Shown here in pieces: positions 51,801 to 61,949 of a DNA stretch of 64,000 nt. The notes beneath the pieces are model-generated. The model searched no databases, was not told where the DNA came from, and was given only the letters and a program-made list of their open reading frames with translations. The position numbers and the translations under genes were made by a program. The DNA is from Owenia fusiformis (Eukaryota > Annelida > Polychaeta > Sabellida > Oweniidae). Every line of letters starts with the position of its first letter. The first letter of the stretch is position 1. The stretch covers positions 17,553,467 through 17,617,466 of the forward strand of contig CAIIXF020000002.1 of the NCBI GenBank assembly GCA_903813345.2, in the 5' to 3' direction.

Positions 51801-54800
51801 GATGATACTGATGTAAGACACAGTTAGAGACCAAAAGTAAGCCGCGGATCGACTTAATTCAATTTCAAAGGTCACTATTGATCAGCTGTTCACTTCTCCG
51901 TTTGACAGCCATAAGTTTCAAAATCTAACATGGCTCTCGAAGTGAGTAAGGCATGGCCACTGTGTTATCAGGGCTATCAGACTATATTTATACAAACTAC
52001 ATATATACATTTACAGTACAGTTACATTAATCTTCAAAGATATTGTGTTGTCATGGTTGCGATTCTTAAAGCATATTTCAATGAAATGCAGGACTTCCTC
52101 CATATTTGATTTGTATGAAATAATGTATAGATAGGATATATACACCATTCTAAGAACTTGAGTTTTGTAGCTCAGCAGTAGGGCTTGAGACTCAAGATAT
52201 AGAGGTACATCCCAGATTTTAATGTTGCACAGGGCATTTAAATTTTACATCACACATCAGGCCTCGAGCCTGGGGGGGTTTGACGAGTTCGAGTGAACGG
52301 CCCCCTGGTCAAAATATCTTTCAAAATCATGCAGTTTTTCACCATTCTGAGCACTTTTTAGGTGATTTTGGCCATTTTGGACCAAAATTGTCACAAGTGA
52401 ATGTGAACCCCCTGGAATTTTTCAAAAAGTGAACCCCCCTTGGCAAATCCTGGCTACGAGCCTGCACATTTTGTTATAATGGCATCACCCACCCTTTCTA
52501 TTCAACTGTAGTTAAAATTCGTGAAAAAAGTTGAATTATTATTTTTATTTTCAGCCCCTCACAATGTGCTGCTCCTTGTGGTTGATGACCTTAGACCAGC
52601 GCTAGGTTGCTATGGCGACAGCCTTTTAAAAACACCAAATATTGACCAGTTAGCATCAAAGTCAGTCCAGTTTAATAATGCATATGCCCAGGTATGTTTT
52701 GGAGAAGCCTAACCCCAGAAACTTAGTCCAAAAATTAAGGACCTCACTAAAGATTAAGATGATGTAGATGTGATCTTACAATCAATCAATTCCTTGTCGG
52801 TATCGTATTTTAAGCACTCCACCTATATTTTATTTATTCATCTCACATTGTTGCCATCATCCTTCATGTCAATGGTATCTTTGTTGTCTTAAAATTGTGG
52901 GTATTGTCTTTACATGTAAAATTTATAAAATTGTCAATCATCACTTTAAAAATATTTCTTTTTTCAGCAAGCTATATGCGGTCCAAGTAGGGCATCTTTC
53001 TTGACCAGTCGCAGGCCCGATACTACATACGTGATAGATAATCGTATGTTCTGGCGAAAAGTGGGTGGCAACTTCACAACAATACCACAATATTTCAGAG
53101 AAAATGGCTATCAGACCTATTCCATTGGAAAAATATTTCACCCAGGTTTATAACTTTTCTTCTAGCATTAAAGTAATGGAGTTTCAGGTGCTGTTAGTTT
53201 TTAGGGGCCAGGGGCATCGCTATGATCAGAAAAATGTAAATAGTTGAGGTAAAATTAAACAGGTCAGTCAAAAATGAATAGATGAGGCAAAAGTAAATAG
53301 GTAAGGCAAATGTAAATAGTTGAGCAAAAGTAAATACATGTAGATGTGGTAATTTGGATTTCATTTCCTCAGTTTAAGTAGATCAACCATCAGAAGATAT
53401 ATGTTTCATAAAACTTAAGTGAGACAGTTGCCTTGACTGCCTCATACTTGGCTACACCCATGGCAGGGTCTCATTTTTAAGGAAGGGGGTCAAAGTGTCA
53501 ATATGCCAATTTTGATTGAAAATTGCCAATGCAGAAAAGTAAGATCCACTTTTCTCTATTTATAACTATAAGAAATACTGATATGGGTCTCATTAATTGT
53601 TTGATCAGAACTATAATAGAAAAGGAGAGTTTTAATAAAAAATACTGAAAGTGCTAATCTTTTCAATCATATGATAAGAGAGATGAACTTAATTTTTCCT
53701 ATGACAGTTTTGTTGTTTCCCTATACTAGGAAGAAGCTCCAACTACACAGATGACCTCTACTACAGCTGGTCTGCTCCTACATGGCACCCTCCAACACAG
53801 AGCTACAAACAATCAAAGGTAGGTGATTGTGTAAGTAGACATATAAATAAGATGAAATATTGTTAATAGCACCATTTTGTATGCTGACTGGCATTTCTTA
53901 TTGTCATTTTGCTTCCACATATGTAACAAAGGGTTACTCCTACTTGGTTACACTTGCAGCAAGGGTGACATTTGTTATAGTTTATAATTGCCCTATTTTG
54001 GTTGTTTTAAAATAATACTGAATATATCGCAAGCATTGAACAAATGGGTGCAGTGTCCCTTTCTGAGATATTGAAAATTGTTGCACTTGCTTAAAAATCC
54101 ATTTTTAGAATAATTGAGATGAGAAAAACATGAAAGATCAGCATATTTGGAACAACTGGCCAATCATGTGAAACATGCTGTGCTGTGTAGAAATTTGAGA
54201 AAAAATCTGAGGGATGGCACAGTGCACGTTTTACTTCGGAATGATTATTATGGTTGTAGTTGTTGGATATCTCTTGTTATTCTTGGTGTATGCAGTTGAG
54301 TTTTTTCTTATTTGCTTTTTGAGAGGAAGCAATTACTCCAAGACATCAACTTTTCCAAAACATGTATCAGTGATCTGCCCAGGTTTTTTTTCTCAGGTGG
54401 GTGCAAAATTCTTATTTTCACAATTCAGACCAAAATTGTTAAAATATGCCATTTTTCATGATTTTTCTCATTTTCAAGTGGGTGCAAATGGATTTTCAGG
54501 TGGGTGCAAACCTATTTTTAAAATCTCAGGTGGGTGCTGCGCCTTACTCCCGTCGAGAGCTACTTAGATTTTGAAAGTATAGCTCTCTATCGCTAGAATC
54601 AACAGCTTAAGAATCCTGACTTCAAAGAAAATTTCAGGGAATTCAGCTGACTCATGTTGCACATTATATACCTGAAAATGTATCCTACATCGCCATCTTT
54701 CATTCAGCTCAACTATAGAACGTCTCACTGCCCTATGTATCGATCAGGACTTCATTTATTGGTTGTGTCAAAAGTTTTGGCCAGGTATATTCAATATGGC

Positions 54801-57800
54801 GGCTTGACGTTTCCCAAGTTGCGCATGCGTCGATAGTATTTCCGTTTAACCGCCATATTGGAAATGGGTATCGAACAAAAAACGATTAGAACTCCTGATC
54901 GCCATAGAAGCACATCCGCGATCCTACATGCACGGGGAAAGTAGACACATATGAGCCCATATGTAGGCTATAGTTTGAGACAAACAGCAAGCCGCTGACT
55001 GGCGCTGATCAAATTTAGATGTCACAATTCTTCAGCTGGGAGATCCTCACGATGGAGATCGAGCTATACTTTCAAAATCTAACATGGTAGCTCTCGACGT
55101 GAGTAAGCTGCGCCCACTTGCTTTAATGCTGGGGAGATCACTGTCTATCATCAGGAAGGAAGGAAATACAATGCATCCAGTGTGCAGTGCATGTGCTGTA
55201 AAATGTTTTAGTTCTGTGATTATCAAATTCTTTAAATTTACAAAATCATTCACCAATAAGCTACCATGTTATCATATTTTGATATATTTTCACAAAAGTC
55301 TTCCAAATGAAAAAAATGACAAAATTTAAATATTAAATGCTGCAAAATGAAACCAATTTACAGTAAGCATGGACAACCAATCGCAAGAAATGTAAACTTA
55401 ATGTAGATATATGTACATTTTAGGTATGTCCGAGTGCCAATGGTCATCTCCACCAGAACATTGTGTGTCCTGTTGATGTTGCCAAGCAACCAGGCCAAAG
55501 TCTTCCTGACATTCAGAGCACGGGAGAGGCTATCAAGATGCTCCAACAGAAATCAAGTGAGAGGCAATATGGCTCAACTACTCCATGGTTTCTAGCTGTA
55601 GGATTTCACAAGCCCCATATACCATTGAAATATCCCAAGGAATATTTAGGTAATAGACCTACAAGTCCCATGTATCAGTGGAATGTCCCAAGGGATAACA
55701 AGTTTCTTTGTAATATTACACTTCCAATGTTCATTCAGTATGGAAAACATATATGAACTTGTAACATCAAGACTCAAGATTAAGTCAATCAAGATGGAGG
55801 TAGAATGCACAAAATCTCTAAAAGAGAAATACATTATATTTAGATAAAATGTATTAATCTCCAGTAGACTCTCTCATTCTCTCTCTTCACATAAAAACAC
55901 TGTACATTTACATAAAAACTTTGTTTCCTAACTTTCGAAAAAGAATTACTTTATTATGCTACCACCAAAAGCAGTGACATATTGTTATAGTCTCCAATTT
56001 TTTTGTGGACAGTGATGATCAGCATTTGGTGGTTGGTATTTGGTACTAAGTGTTCGATGTCTGTAACAAATGGCAGGTTGTGACATTTTACATGTTAATG
56101 CCTTGTTTTCATTATTAGAGAACCAATACCATATAATTTAGATAACCAATTTAAAAGGGGAACACTCCACAGTCTCATAATCAATCGTTTTAAATGTTAA
56201 ATGAACCTCCCAAAGTAGAATACCAAAGATGTTTCACTTACAGGTTTTATACAACATTATATTCATTTTATTACAGACCTATATCCATTATCCAAGATTC
56301 ACCTTGCCCCTGACCCTGTGCTGCCCCCTGATCTTCCATCAGTGGCCTGGAATCCTTGGGCTGACCTACGCAAACGTGATGACGTCAAGGCTCTCAATGT
56401 GTCATTCCCTTATGGACCCTTACCTGACAGCTATCAGGTAGATTGTTAACAAGAGTGTGAAGAATCCAAATGACAATTAAAACTTAAAAATTGTGATCTT
56501 AGATCATATTATACTGAAAGGAGTTTTCAGATTAAAAACTTCATGCATTTGTTTAAGCATCAGTATTGTCTCCATTAAAATATTTTCACCACCCACCCTA
56601 GGATTTGGTCTCTAAATAGGATGTTAAACATATAATTATATTTGAATGCCCTAAGGTTAAAAACATTGATTGTTTCCAAGTCCATTGCCAAGCATGAAAA
56701 ATGGTTTCTATTGGCAGCCCTGGGGCAGCTGTGAGTTTGAAAGTCCTTTTTAAGGCCATTTTATGCCAAATCAAATACTGGTCCCAAAACCATAGGCTTT
56801 GCCAAAAACATTGGTTTGACAAACATGCAATGTCACCGCTTCTTGATGATGACGTTAGAAATGGTCCCACCCATTCTGATACTCAGACCATCTCTGCAAT
56901 GCACAAGATAGAAAGGAAACTGAGAGAAGGCTGTGATCTCTCACGATGGGTCCCACCTGACCTTAATGACTTCTGTTTCAGTTATCGGTGAGACAGAGTT
57001 ATTATGCTGCTACATCATACATGGATGACTACCTTGGGCAGGTCTTAGCCACACTCAGCAAAGAGGGATTTGCCAATGATACCATCATAGCGTTAATAGC
57101 TGATCATGGTAGGGTAATGCACTGAAGCATTAATGTATATGTTATTCAACTTACACAAAGATCCATGTACAGTATGGCAAGTGATTTTAGACTGTCATAT
57201 CTTTCACCATGAGTATGTTCTGGGTATAAATACAGTGATTTTTTTATTAAAACAATATGACTGTTTTCTTTAAAGTGATGTCCCCATGATAGTAAAATAT
57301 CAATCCCACTCTCTGAAAAATTATGGATTAGGACCCCACCTTGTCACTTTTTTAAAAATGTAAGGCTTATTTTCTAAAAAGAGCATCTTGTTTTTCTCAA
57401 TTTAAATGTATCAAAAGTTTCTTCTACACTATATTAATAACTTCTGAAAAGGGGATGGGTATTGAAATGTGATAAAGTTAAAAAAACATTTCCCATGTTA
57501 TTTTCCCATAGGGAAAACTCATGCTATCCATTGTTTTCATCATGATTTTGGTCATCGAAAATTGAGATCTTCAAAACTTGACTTTCAATACAATTTTAGA
57601 CCCCTTGTTGAATAATGTTTTCATGCAATAAAAGTCAGAAAAAGAAGATCCTCTTTTGAGCAAATAAGTTTAACATTTTGAAAAAATCGTTGACCTGGGG
57701 TCCCTATTAATAATTTTTCGAATTTTTCGGTTGATATTTTTATCATCATGGGGACTTCACTTGAAAGAAAACGTATTGTTTTGATAAAAAAAAAACTGTA

Positions 57801-59038
57801 TTTAAGTCTAGAAAGTACTCATGGTGAAAGATATGACTGTCTAAAATCACTTGCCATACTGCACATGGGCCTTTTGTATTAAAATGTGTCTTATTGGTCT
57901 AACTAAAACAAATTAATTGTTTTAAACACTTATAACATAATACATATGTTCACCGAGATCATCAAAATGAGCATGAAATATTGTATATGAAGATAGTACA
58001 GTAGCAAATACTAGCCTATTCTTATAAAACTTTGTGATGTTTTCAGGTTGGTCACTAGGGGAGCATCAAGAGTGGTCAAAGTTTAGTAACTTTGATGTGG
58101 CAACCCGAGTTCCCATGTTATACTACATACCTGGTGTAACTGTCAATTTCTCACAGACACACTTCAAACATATTAATCCATTTGATGGCATGAGTGATCA
58201 TGAAGTTGAGAGTGATTTGGCCATTGGCAATGACGTGGATAGTACTGTTGTTCGAAGTGTTAAACACATTCATCCATTTGATGATATGAATGATATCAAT
58301 GCTGAGAATGACTGGGCAATGGATGCCGATGCCAAACGAGATGTGGATAATACTGCTACAAGTGGTGCAAGAAATATGAACTCCTGGCAGAAAGTGTCTT
58401 CAAACTCAAAGTCATTAAAATTATATTTCAAATCTTTATTAAATTCAGAATCTCATAGAGAAAATCTCATTATAAAAAGGAAACATAATACCAAGGTATC
58501 TCCTTTATCATACAGAGTGCCAATGAAAGAAAATGATAGTCATCGGTTCATGACAAATGTGAATGTAGAACTAGTTGACTTGTTTCCTACATTGGTGGCA
58601 GCGGTTGGACTACTTGAGGTAACAAAATGCCCAAAGATATCAAATAACATTACCACATGTACTGAAGGCTCAAATCTTTTACCGCTTATCAAAAACATTA
58701 CCCAAGGACGAGGCTATATGTGGCCAGATATTGCTTTCACTCAGTACCCACGGCCTTCATTAATTCCCCAGGAAAACAGTGACCAACCTCATGTGAAAGA
58801 TCTGAAATACATGGGGTATTCGATACGAACCAAGAGATATAGGTATACAGAATGGGTGAGAATGTATATTGTTGAAAAGGTACACTATCGGGCTGATTGG
58901 GAGAATGTCGCTGCCACAGAACTCTATGATCATCATCACGATTTACATGAAGACAACAACATTGTAAAAGTGCCAAAGTATAGCAAAATAGTTGTAGAAT
59001 TATCTGATGCATTGCGAAAACAATTCAAGAAATATTAG
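48773..59038 (+). CDS. IDS: Iduronate-2-sulfatase, 8 exons, 657 aa
   Basis: Joining 48773-48836, 52555-52691, 52968-53145, 53730-53818, 55424-55649, 56277-56437, 56982-57108 and 58047-59038 gives one frame of 657 codons plus stop, with GT-AG borders and consistent phases. IDS is a lysosomal hydrolase that removes 2-O-sulfate from iduronate in heparan and dermatan sulfate. Visible: a signal peptide of about 21 residues; metal-binding D32-D33 in [17 protein letters not shown]; the formylglycine motif CGPSR with C71; K122 and H125 (GKIFHPG); the HKPHIP block at 218-223; DHG at 326-328; and K339 in [13 protein letters not shown]. The C-terminal subdomain has [15 protein letters not shown] and RYRYTEW. 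It is about 100 residues longer than human IDS (550); nearly all the excess is one insertion in the last exon. LTSRR replaces the usual LTGRR after the active cysteine. Confidence 0.95.
48974..49161. mobile_element. CAAGGAGGATTGG MITE, left member of a composite
   Basis: A 188-bp element with ends CAAGGAGGATTGG and CCAATCCTCCTTG. Its left flank, GTATTTAAT (48,965-48,973), is not repeated at its own right edge but at the right edge of the next copy. Confidence 0.88.
49247..49434. mobile_element. CAAGGAGGATTGG MITE, right member of a composite
   Basis: A 188-bp copy nearly identical to 48,974-49,161. Its right flank, GTATTTAAT (49,435-49,443), matches the left flank of the first copy. The 85-bp spacer (49,162-49,246) has no similarity to the element. 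Confidence 0.88.
49511..50322. mobile_element. 812-bp foldback element (CCATAGGCTAAGGG ends)
   Basis: The outer arms of about 65 bp are nearly perfect inverses, starting CCATAGGCTAAGGGTTAAG. A 6-bp duplication, TGGGGA, flanks it (49,505-49,510 and 50,323-50,328). Shorter inverted blocks near TTGCCCGGCAAGTT and AACTTGCCAGGCAA lie inside. It is non-coding. Confidence 0.8.
50527..50657. mobile_element. Diverged CAAGG-type MITE with longer arms
   Basis: The left CAAGGGGGATTGACTCCCAG, then AATGCAACAT, is inverted at the right as ATGTTGCATTCTGGGATCC, then AATCCACATTG. The arms of about 30 bp are related to the 5' end of the 188-bp family. No clear duplication flanks it. Confidence 0.6.
51352..51950. 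mobile_element. CTTACT foldback element, copy 1
   Basis: A 599-bp element whose two arms (roughly 51,352-51,605 and 51,690-51,950) are extended inverse copies. It starts CTTACT and ends AGTAAG, with a 6-bp duplication GCATGG on each side (51,346-51,351 and 51,951-51,956). The centre holds CCAATATGGCGG and its inverse CCGCCATATTGG. Confidence 0.88.
52165..52235 (+). other. tRNA-like relic (possible SINE head)
   Basis: TAGCTCAGCAGTAGGGC fits a Pol III A box/D-arm. CTTGAGACTCAAG forms a 4-bp anticodon-like stem. AGGTACATCCCAG resembles a decayed T-arm. The acceptor stem is not intact. Confidence 0.3.
52555..52691 (+). CDS. IDS: IDS exon 2
   Basis: Acceptor TTTTCAG, donor CAG|GTATGT, phase 1 to 0. 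It encodes the first beta strand and metal-binding Asp pair ([19 protein letters not shown]) and [11 protein letters not shown]. Confidence 0.95.
52968..53145 (+). CDS. IDS: IDS exon 3 (active-site cysteine)
   Basis: Acceptor TTTTCAG, donor CAG|GTTTAT. It encodes [19 protein letters not shown], containing C71, which FGE would convert to formylglycine. It also holds [14 protein letters not shown] and GKIFHP with K122 and H125. Confidence 0.95.
53730..53818 (+). CDS. IDS: IDS exon 4
   Basis: Acceptor ACTAG, donor AAG|GTAGGT. It encodes [20 protein letters not shown] and on, aligning with the human SNHTDDSPYSWSFPPYHP region. Confidence 0.92.
54368..55143 (+). mobile_element. CAGTG-ended MITE split by a foldback
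   Basis: The ends CAGTGATCTGCCCAG and CTGGGGAGATCACTG form a 15-bp inverted repeat with one mismatch. Removing the foldback at 54,543-55,107 and one 6-bp duplication leaves about 205 bp collinear with the intact copy at 45,023-45,230. Confidence 0.75.
54543..55107. mobile_element. CTTACT foldback element, copy 2
   Basis: A 565-bp element starting CTTACTCCCGTCGAGAGC and ending with the inverse GCTCTCGACGTGAGTAAG, flanked by CTGCGC (54,537-54,542 and 55,108-55,113). It shares the central CAATATGGCGG and CCGCCATATTGG blocks with copy 1. Confidence 0.88.
55424..55649 (+). CDS. IDS: IDS exon 5
   Basis: Acceptor TTTTAG, donor TTAG|GTAATA, phase 0 to 1. It encodes [20 protein letters not shown] and [20 protein letters not shown], the conserved active-site HKPH segment. 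Confidence 0.95.
55975..56105 (-). repeat. Dispersed CCACCAAAC repeat, inverted copy 4
   Basis: GTGACATATTGTTATAGTC, then TTTTTTTGTGGACAGTG and GGTGGTTGGTATTTGG, is the reverse complement of the block order at 15,633 and 34,313. It lies in IDS intron 5. Confidence 0.5.
56277..56437 (+). CDS. IDS: IDS exon 6
   Basis: Acceptor TTACAG, donor CAG|GTAGAT. It encodes [20 protein letters not shown], then [20 protein letters not shown] and [11 protein letters not shown], closely matching human IDS. Confidence 0.95.
56438..56981 (+). other. IDS: IDS intron 6
   Basis: No repeat assigned. The intron includes an open frame of 96 codons without recognisable domains that overlaps the exon 7 border; it is treated as chance. 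Confidence 0.6.
56982..57108 (+). CDS. IDS: IDS exon 7
   Basis: Acceptor TTTCAG, donor CATG|GTAGGG, phase 0 to 1. It encodes [19 protein letters not shown] and [10 protein letters not shown], with the metal ligand pair D326-H327. Confidence 0.95.
57163..57868. mobile_element. 706-bp foldback in IDS intron 7
   Basis: The outer arms (CCATGTACAGTATGGCAAG and its inverse CTTGCCATACTGCACATGG) extend inward for about 135 bp through ATATCTTTCACCATGAGTA and GTCCCCATGAT. The centre is unpaired. No target duplication was recognised. It nearly fills the intron. Confidence 0.75.
58047..59038 (+). CDS. IDS: IDS exon 8 (last) with a large insertion
   Basis: Acceptor TTTTCAG, stop TAG. It encodes residues 329-657: [17 protein letters not shown] with K339, a roughly 126-residue stretch between the first PFD (372-374) and VELVDLFPT (501-509) where human IDS has about 15, then the C-terminal subdomain. 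The stretch begins with two 32-residue repeats and continues Ser/Lys/Asn-rich. Confidence 0.93.
58166..58357 (+). repeat. IDS: Coding 96-bp tandem duplication in IDS
   Basis: Unit 1 (58,166-58,261) encodes [20 protein letters not shown] and on. Unit 2 (58,262-58,357) encodes [20 protein letters not shown] and on. Frame is kept because 96 is a multiple of three. Confidence 0.8.
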
Positions 59039-59335
59039 GTTAGTATAACTTTATCTATGTACAGTTTGACTAGTTGTTTATTTATCAATTATATCAATGT
59101 TCAGTGTACTGGCAGCTGACAACCATGCGGGTGTATATAGTATAGTTACATACGATTATGATGACATATGATGTAAAGGTCAATCAATGTGATTCCAGTC
59201 CCATGTTAAAAACTTGAAATCTGGACACCTCCTAATCTGAACAGTGAACAACCAGGTGTGAAAAACTGACCTGTCTAATCTGAACATTTTTATCAGAAAT
59301 CAAATGTAATCAAAGAACCAATATTGTCCTAATTA
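59039..59335. other. IDS 3' flank
   Basis: Probable 3' UTR start. No canonical AATAAA was seen within 300 bp; the first clear one is inside the repeat cluster near 60,025. Confidence 0.35.
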
Positions 59336-59875
59336 TCCCATCGAACAAAGTTCTGAGGGAGGGAACGCCTCTGTCCGTCCATACGTCTGTCTGTCCAGGC
59401 AACAACTCAAATACCGTTTGCCCGATTTTGTTCATATTTTGTACACATGTGCCCTATGGGAGTACAAGTTGTGCTTGAAAGACGATTTTCAAAATGGCCG
59501 GTCGTTAAAAAATGTTAGCCATTTTAGCACCGATTTTACAATAATTTAGGTACTGCGTATAAACTGTAATAGCAATATGTTTTGAATGTAAAAAGTTATA
59601 TAGGACATCAATTAAGCTAGAAATGTAAATATAGAAGAAATACATGGCAGCCATCTTGCAAAATGGCTGCCTTTGCACCACCATTTTAAGATTTTTGCTG
59701 TAACTTGAAAAGTAGTGGAGCGATTTTGTTCATATTTGCTATGTGAATACTTCAAGCTTGGCACGATGTCTAATGACATTTTGGGTAGTAGGCGGCCATT
59801 TTGAAAAATGGCCACCATTTTTACGTGTGTTATTATTCCAATGAACGAAGTTCTGTAGGGTTATAGTGAAGCCCT

Positions 59876-59907
<32 letters not shown>

Positions 59908-60902
59908 CTGTCCGTCTGTCTGGAAGACAACTCGAATACTAGTCGACAGATTTTCTTCATATTTGGTGGAAAGATGTATATTGGTGAATGGTTTTTCGCA
60001 AAAATCTTATGTTATTACCAAAATAATAAATATTATTATTTGAAATGTTGGTAGTATATTAACAACATCTATCTATTTCACATATATCTTTTTCACCCTG
60101 ATCCCCAGGGGCCGTAAATAGGGGGTTGGGAAAACAGGAATTTGCATTAATTTTGAGATGTTTTTTAAGTATAGCTTTATTATACTCAAATGAAAGGCAA
60201 TTTAGAGTAGATTGCAAATATTGTAGCATTTTTCTGATTGGGGCCTCAAAAAATTCAAAATGGCCGCCTAATGCAGGATTTCGCAATTATTTTATGATCT
60301 CTTAAAAGTATGGCTATATTATACTCAAATTGAAGGAATTTCAGAGTAGATCACAATTATGGCATTGTTTTTTTCTGATTTGTGCCTCTGAAAATTCAAA
60401 ATGGCTGACTAGAGCAGAAATTCACCATTACTTAGAGTTAATATTTATTGAAGGTAAGAGTAGAATTACATTGTGACTGTACAGATTGATGATTTATACA
60501 GTGTTCGTTGGGATTTGCTACTCCGTGGAGTTGCCATTTTCTAGTTTAACATTTTATACTGTTACTCAAAAAGTAGTGGAGTGATTTTGTTCATATTTGA
60601 TATGTGAATACTATAAGCATGGCACACTGTCTAATGACACCTTGGGTAGAAGGCAGCAATTTTGAAAAATGGCCACCATTTTTACGTTTTTTACTATAAC
60701 TTGAAAAGTAGTGGAGCGTTTTGTTCATATGTGAATACTCATGAGATTTTTGAAAAATTGTATATGTGGCTACTTAAAAGCATATTACTTCTTCTGATGA
60801 CAACTTGGCTAGTGAGCAACCATTTTGAAAATGGTGGCCTTTCTTATGATATTTGCTATATATTTTGTTTGTAAAAATGCCAGCCATTCTGTTCGATGGG
60901 AT
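59336..60902. mobile_element. Nested inverted-repeat elements with GTCC/GTCAGTCA tracts
   Basis: The outer left end ATCCCATCGAACAAAG matches the inverse of CTGTTCGATGGGAT (to 60,902). The inner left end TTCCAATGAACGAAG (about 59,834) pairs loosely with GTGTTCGTTGGGA (to about 60,511). Each left end is followed by a CCGTCC/GTCTGTCTG tract. A block of about 130 bp (AACTTGAAAAGTAGTGGAGC to AAAATGGCCACCATTTTTAC) occurs near 59,700 and 60,560. This reads as one family member inserted in another. Confidence 0.5.
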
Positions 60903-61724
60903 TTGCTACGCTTTGGCGTTGCCGTTGTTCTGGTTAATTTTAAGTCTCAGCGAAATCCCTGCTTGTGGAAAACAACAGGATGTTTTGAAAAGGTATGCGG
61001 GATTAAATTGGTTTTATCCTATTAGAAAAGAACTGAATGTTTTATATTTGGATTAAGAGAAAAGTATGAATCAAGAAGATAATTGATTTATCATTATTGG
61101 AAATTACCTGGATATTTTGATTTGGATTAAGAGAAAGGTTGAGAATCGAGGAAATAAATGGTTTATCCTTATTGAAAATGACCTGATGTTCTGACTTGGA
61201 TTAAGAGAAGATGAATCCAGGAGATAATTGGTTCGATAATTCGAAATTAACTGGATGTTTTTGATTTGGATTATGAACAGGTCTTTATATCCAATGGGTC
61301 TGTTATGATAGTGAAGATTGAATCATTAATTGTTCAACCATGCATATCAAAGGCAACCCAGAGACATTTGCAGACAAGATTGTATCGTGAGAAAGAGAAC
61401 AAATTCAACTTCGTTATATGAAAATCCATCCCCCCATCATACCAATTAAAATGCTTTTGGCTGGTCCAATGGGTGTTCGGATTTGACAGGTTCTACTGTA
61501 TTTGGAATCATAACGTATTAGATATTGAAAATTCAAAGTATAGCAGACCAGAGTATTAATTTGAAGAAATTATTTCAATTAACTTAGAATTCAAAGGATG
61601 AGTCTGGGAATGAGTCCTGACATTGACTTAAAAAATTGTAATGTCTGAAGAAAATCATATTTTTTAAATATATCTTAAACCTATTATTGAAAACCTTAAA
61701 ACACGGTCCTTTATGTAATATTGA

Positions 61725-61949
61725 CCAATAGACAAATCGTGCCATCTTTTGATCCATCAGAGAAACCACAATATATTGGCTAGATTGATGATGTCATAGG
61801 TTGTACTTTATAAAATTAGCGTAAAGTTAATACCATTTTTGAATGGGCAGTTTGCTACCTAAAACCAATGACATCATTAATCTAGCCAATAAGTTATAGT
61901 TTCCCTGATGGATCAAAAGAGGGCACGATTTATCAGAAACGTCTATTGG
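61725..61949. mobile_element. 225-bp foldback element (CCAATAGAC ends)
   Basis: The arms of about 85 bp are inverses: CCAATAGACAAATCGTGCC, TTTTGATCCATCAG and TATTGGCTAGATT pair with AATCTAGCCAATA, CTGATGGATCAAAA and GTCTATTGG. A weak relative is near 7080-7240. Confidence 0.7.

Larger units (their letters stand above)
48837..52554 (+). other. IDS: IDS intron 1
   Basis: It holds a composite MITE pair (48,974-49,434), an 812-bp foldback (49,511-50,322), a related MITE (50,527-50,657), a CTTACT foldback (51,352-51,950) and a tRNA-like relic (52,165-52,235). The sequence between them is unassigned. Confidence 0.7.
53819..55423 (+). other. IDS: IDS intron 4
   Basis: It contains a CAGTG MITE that is itself interrupted by a CTTACT foldback, plus a decayed CAGTG-type relative near 54,065-54,215. 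Confidence 0.7.

Noticed and set aside
54214-54567. A 117-codon frame with a hydrophobic start
   Set aside because: Its second half is the CAGTG MITE, also translated from the other copy at 45,040-45,268; no splice or domain support.
56598-56991. Overlapping frames on both strands in IDS intron 6
   Set aside because: No domain or conserved motif; the true exon 7 is in another frame starting at 56,982.
58262-58550. An unspliced intron as the cause of the IDS insertion
   Set aside because: The stretch stays open throughout, begins with a frame-keeping coding duplication and has no good donor-acceptor pair of the right size. RNA evidence would still be decisive.
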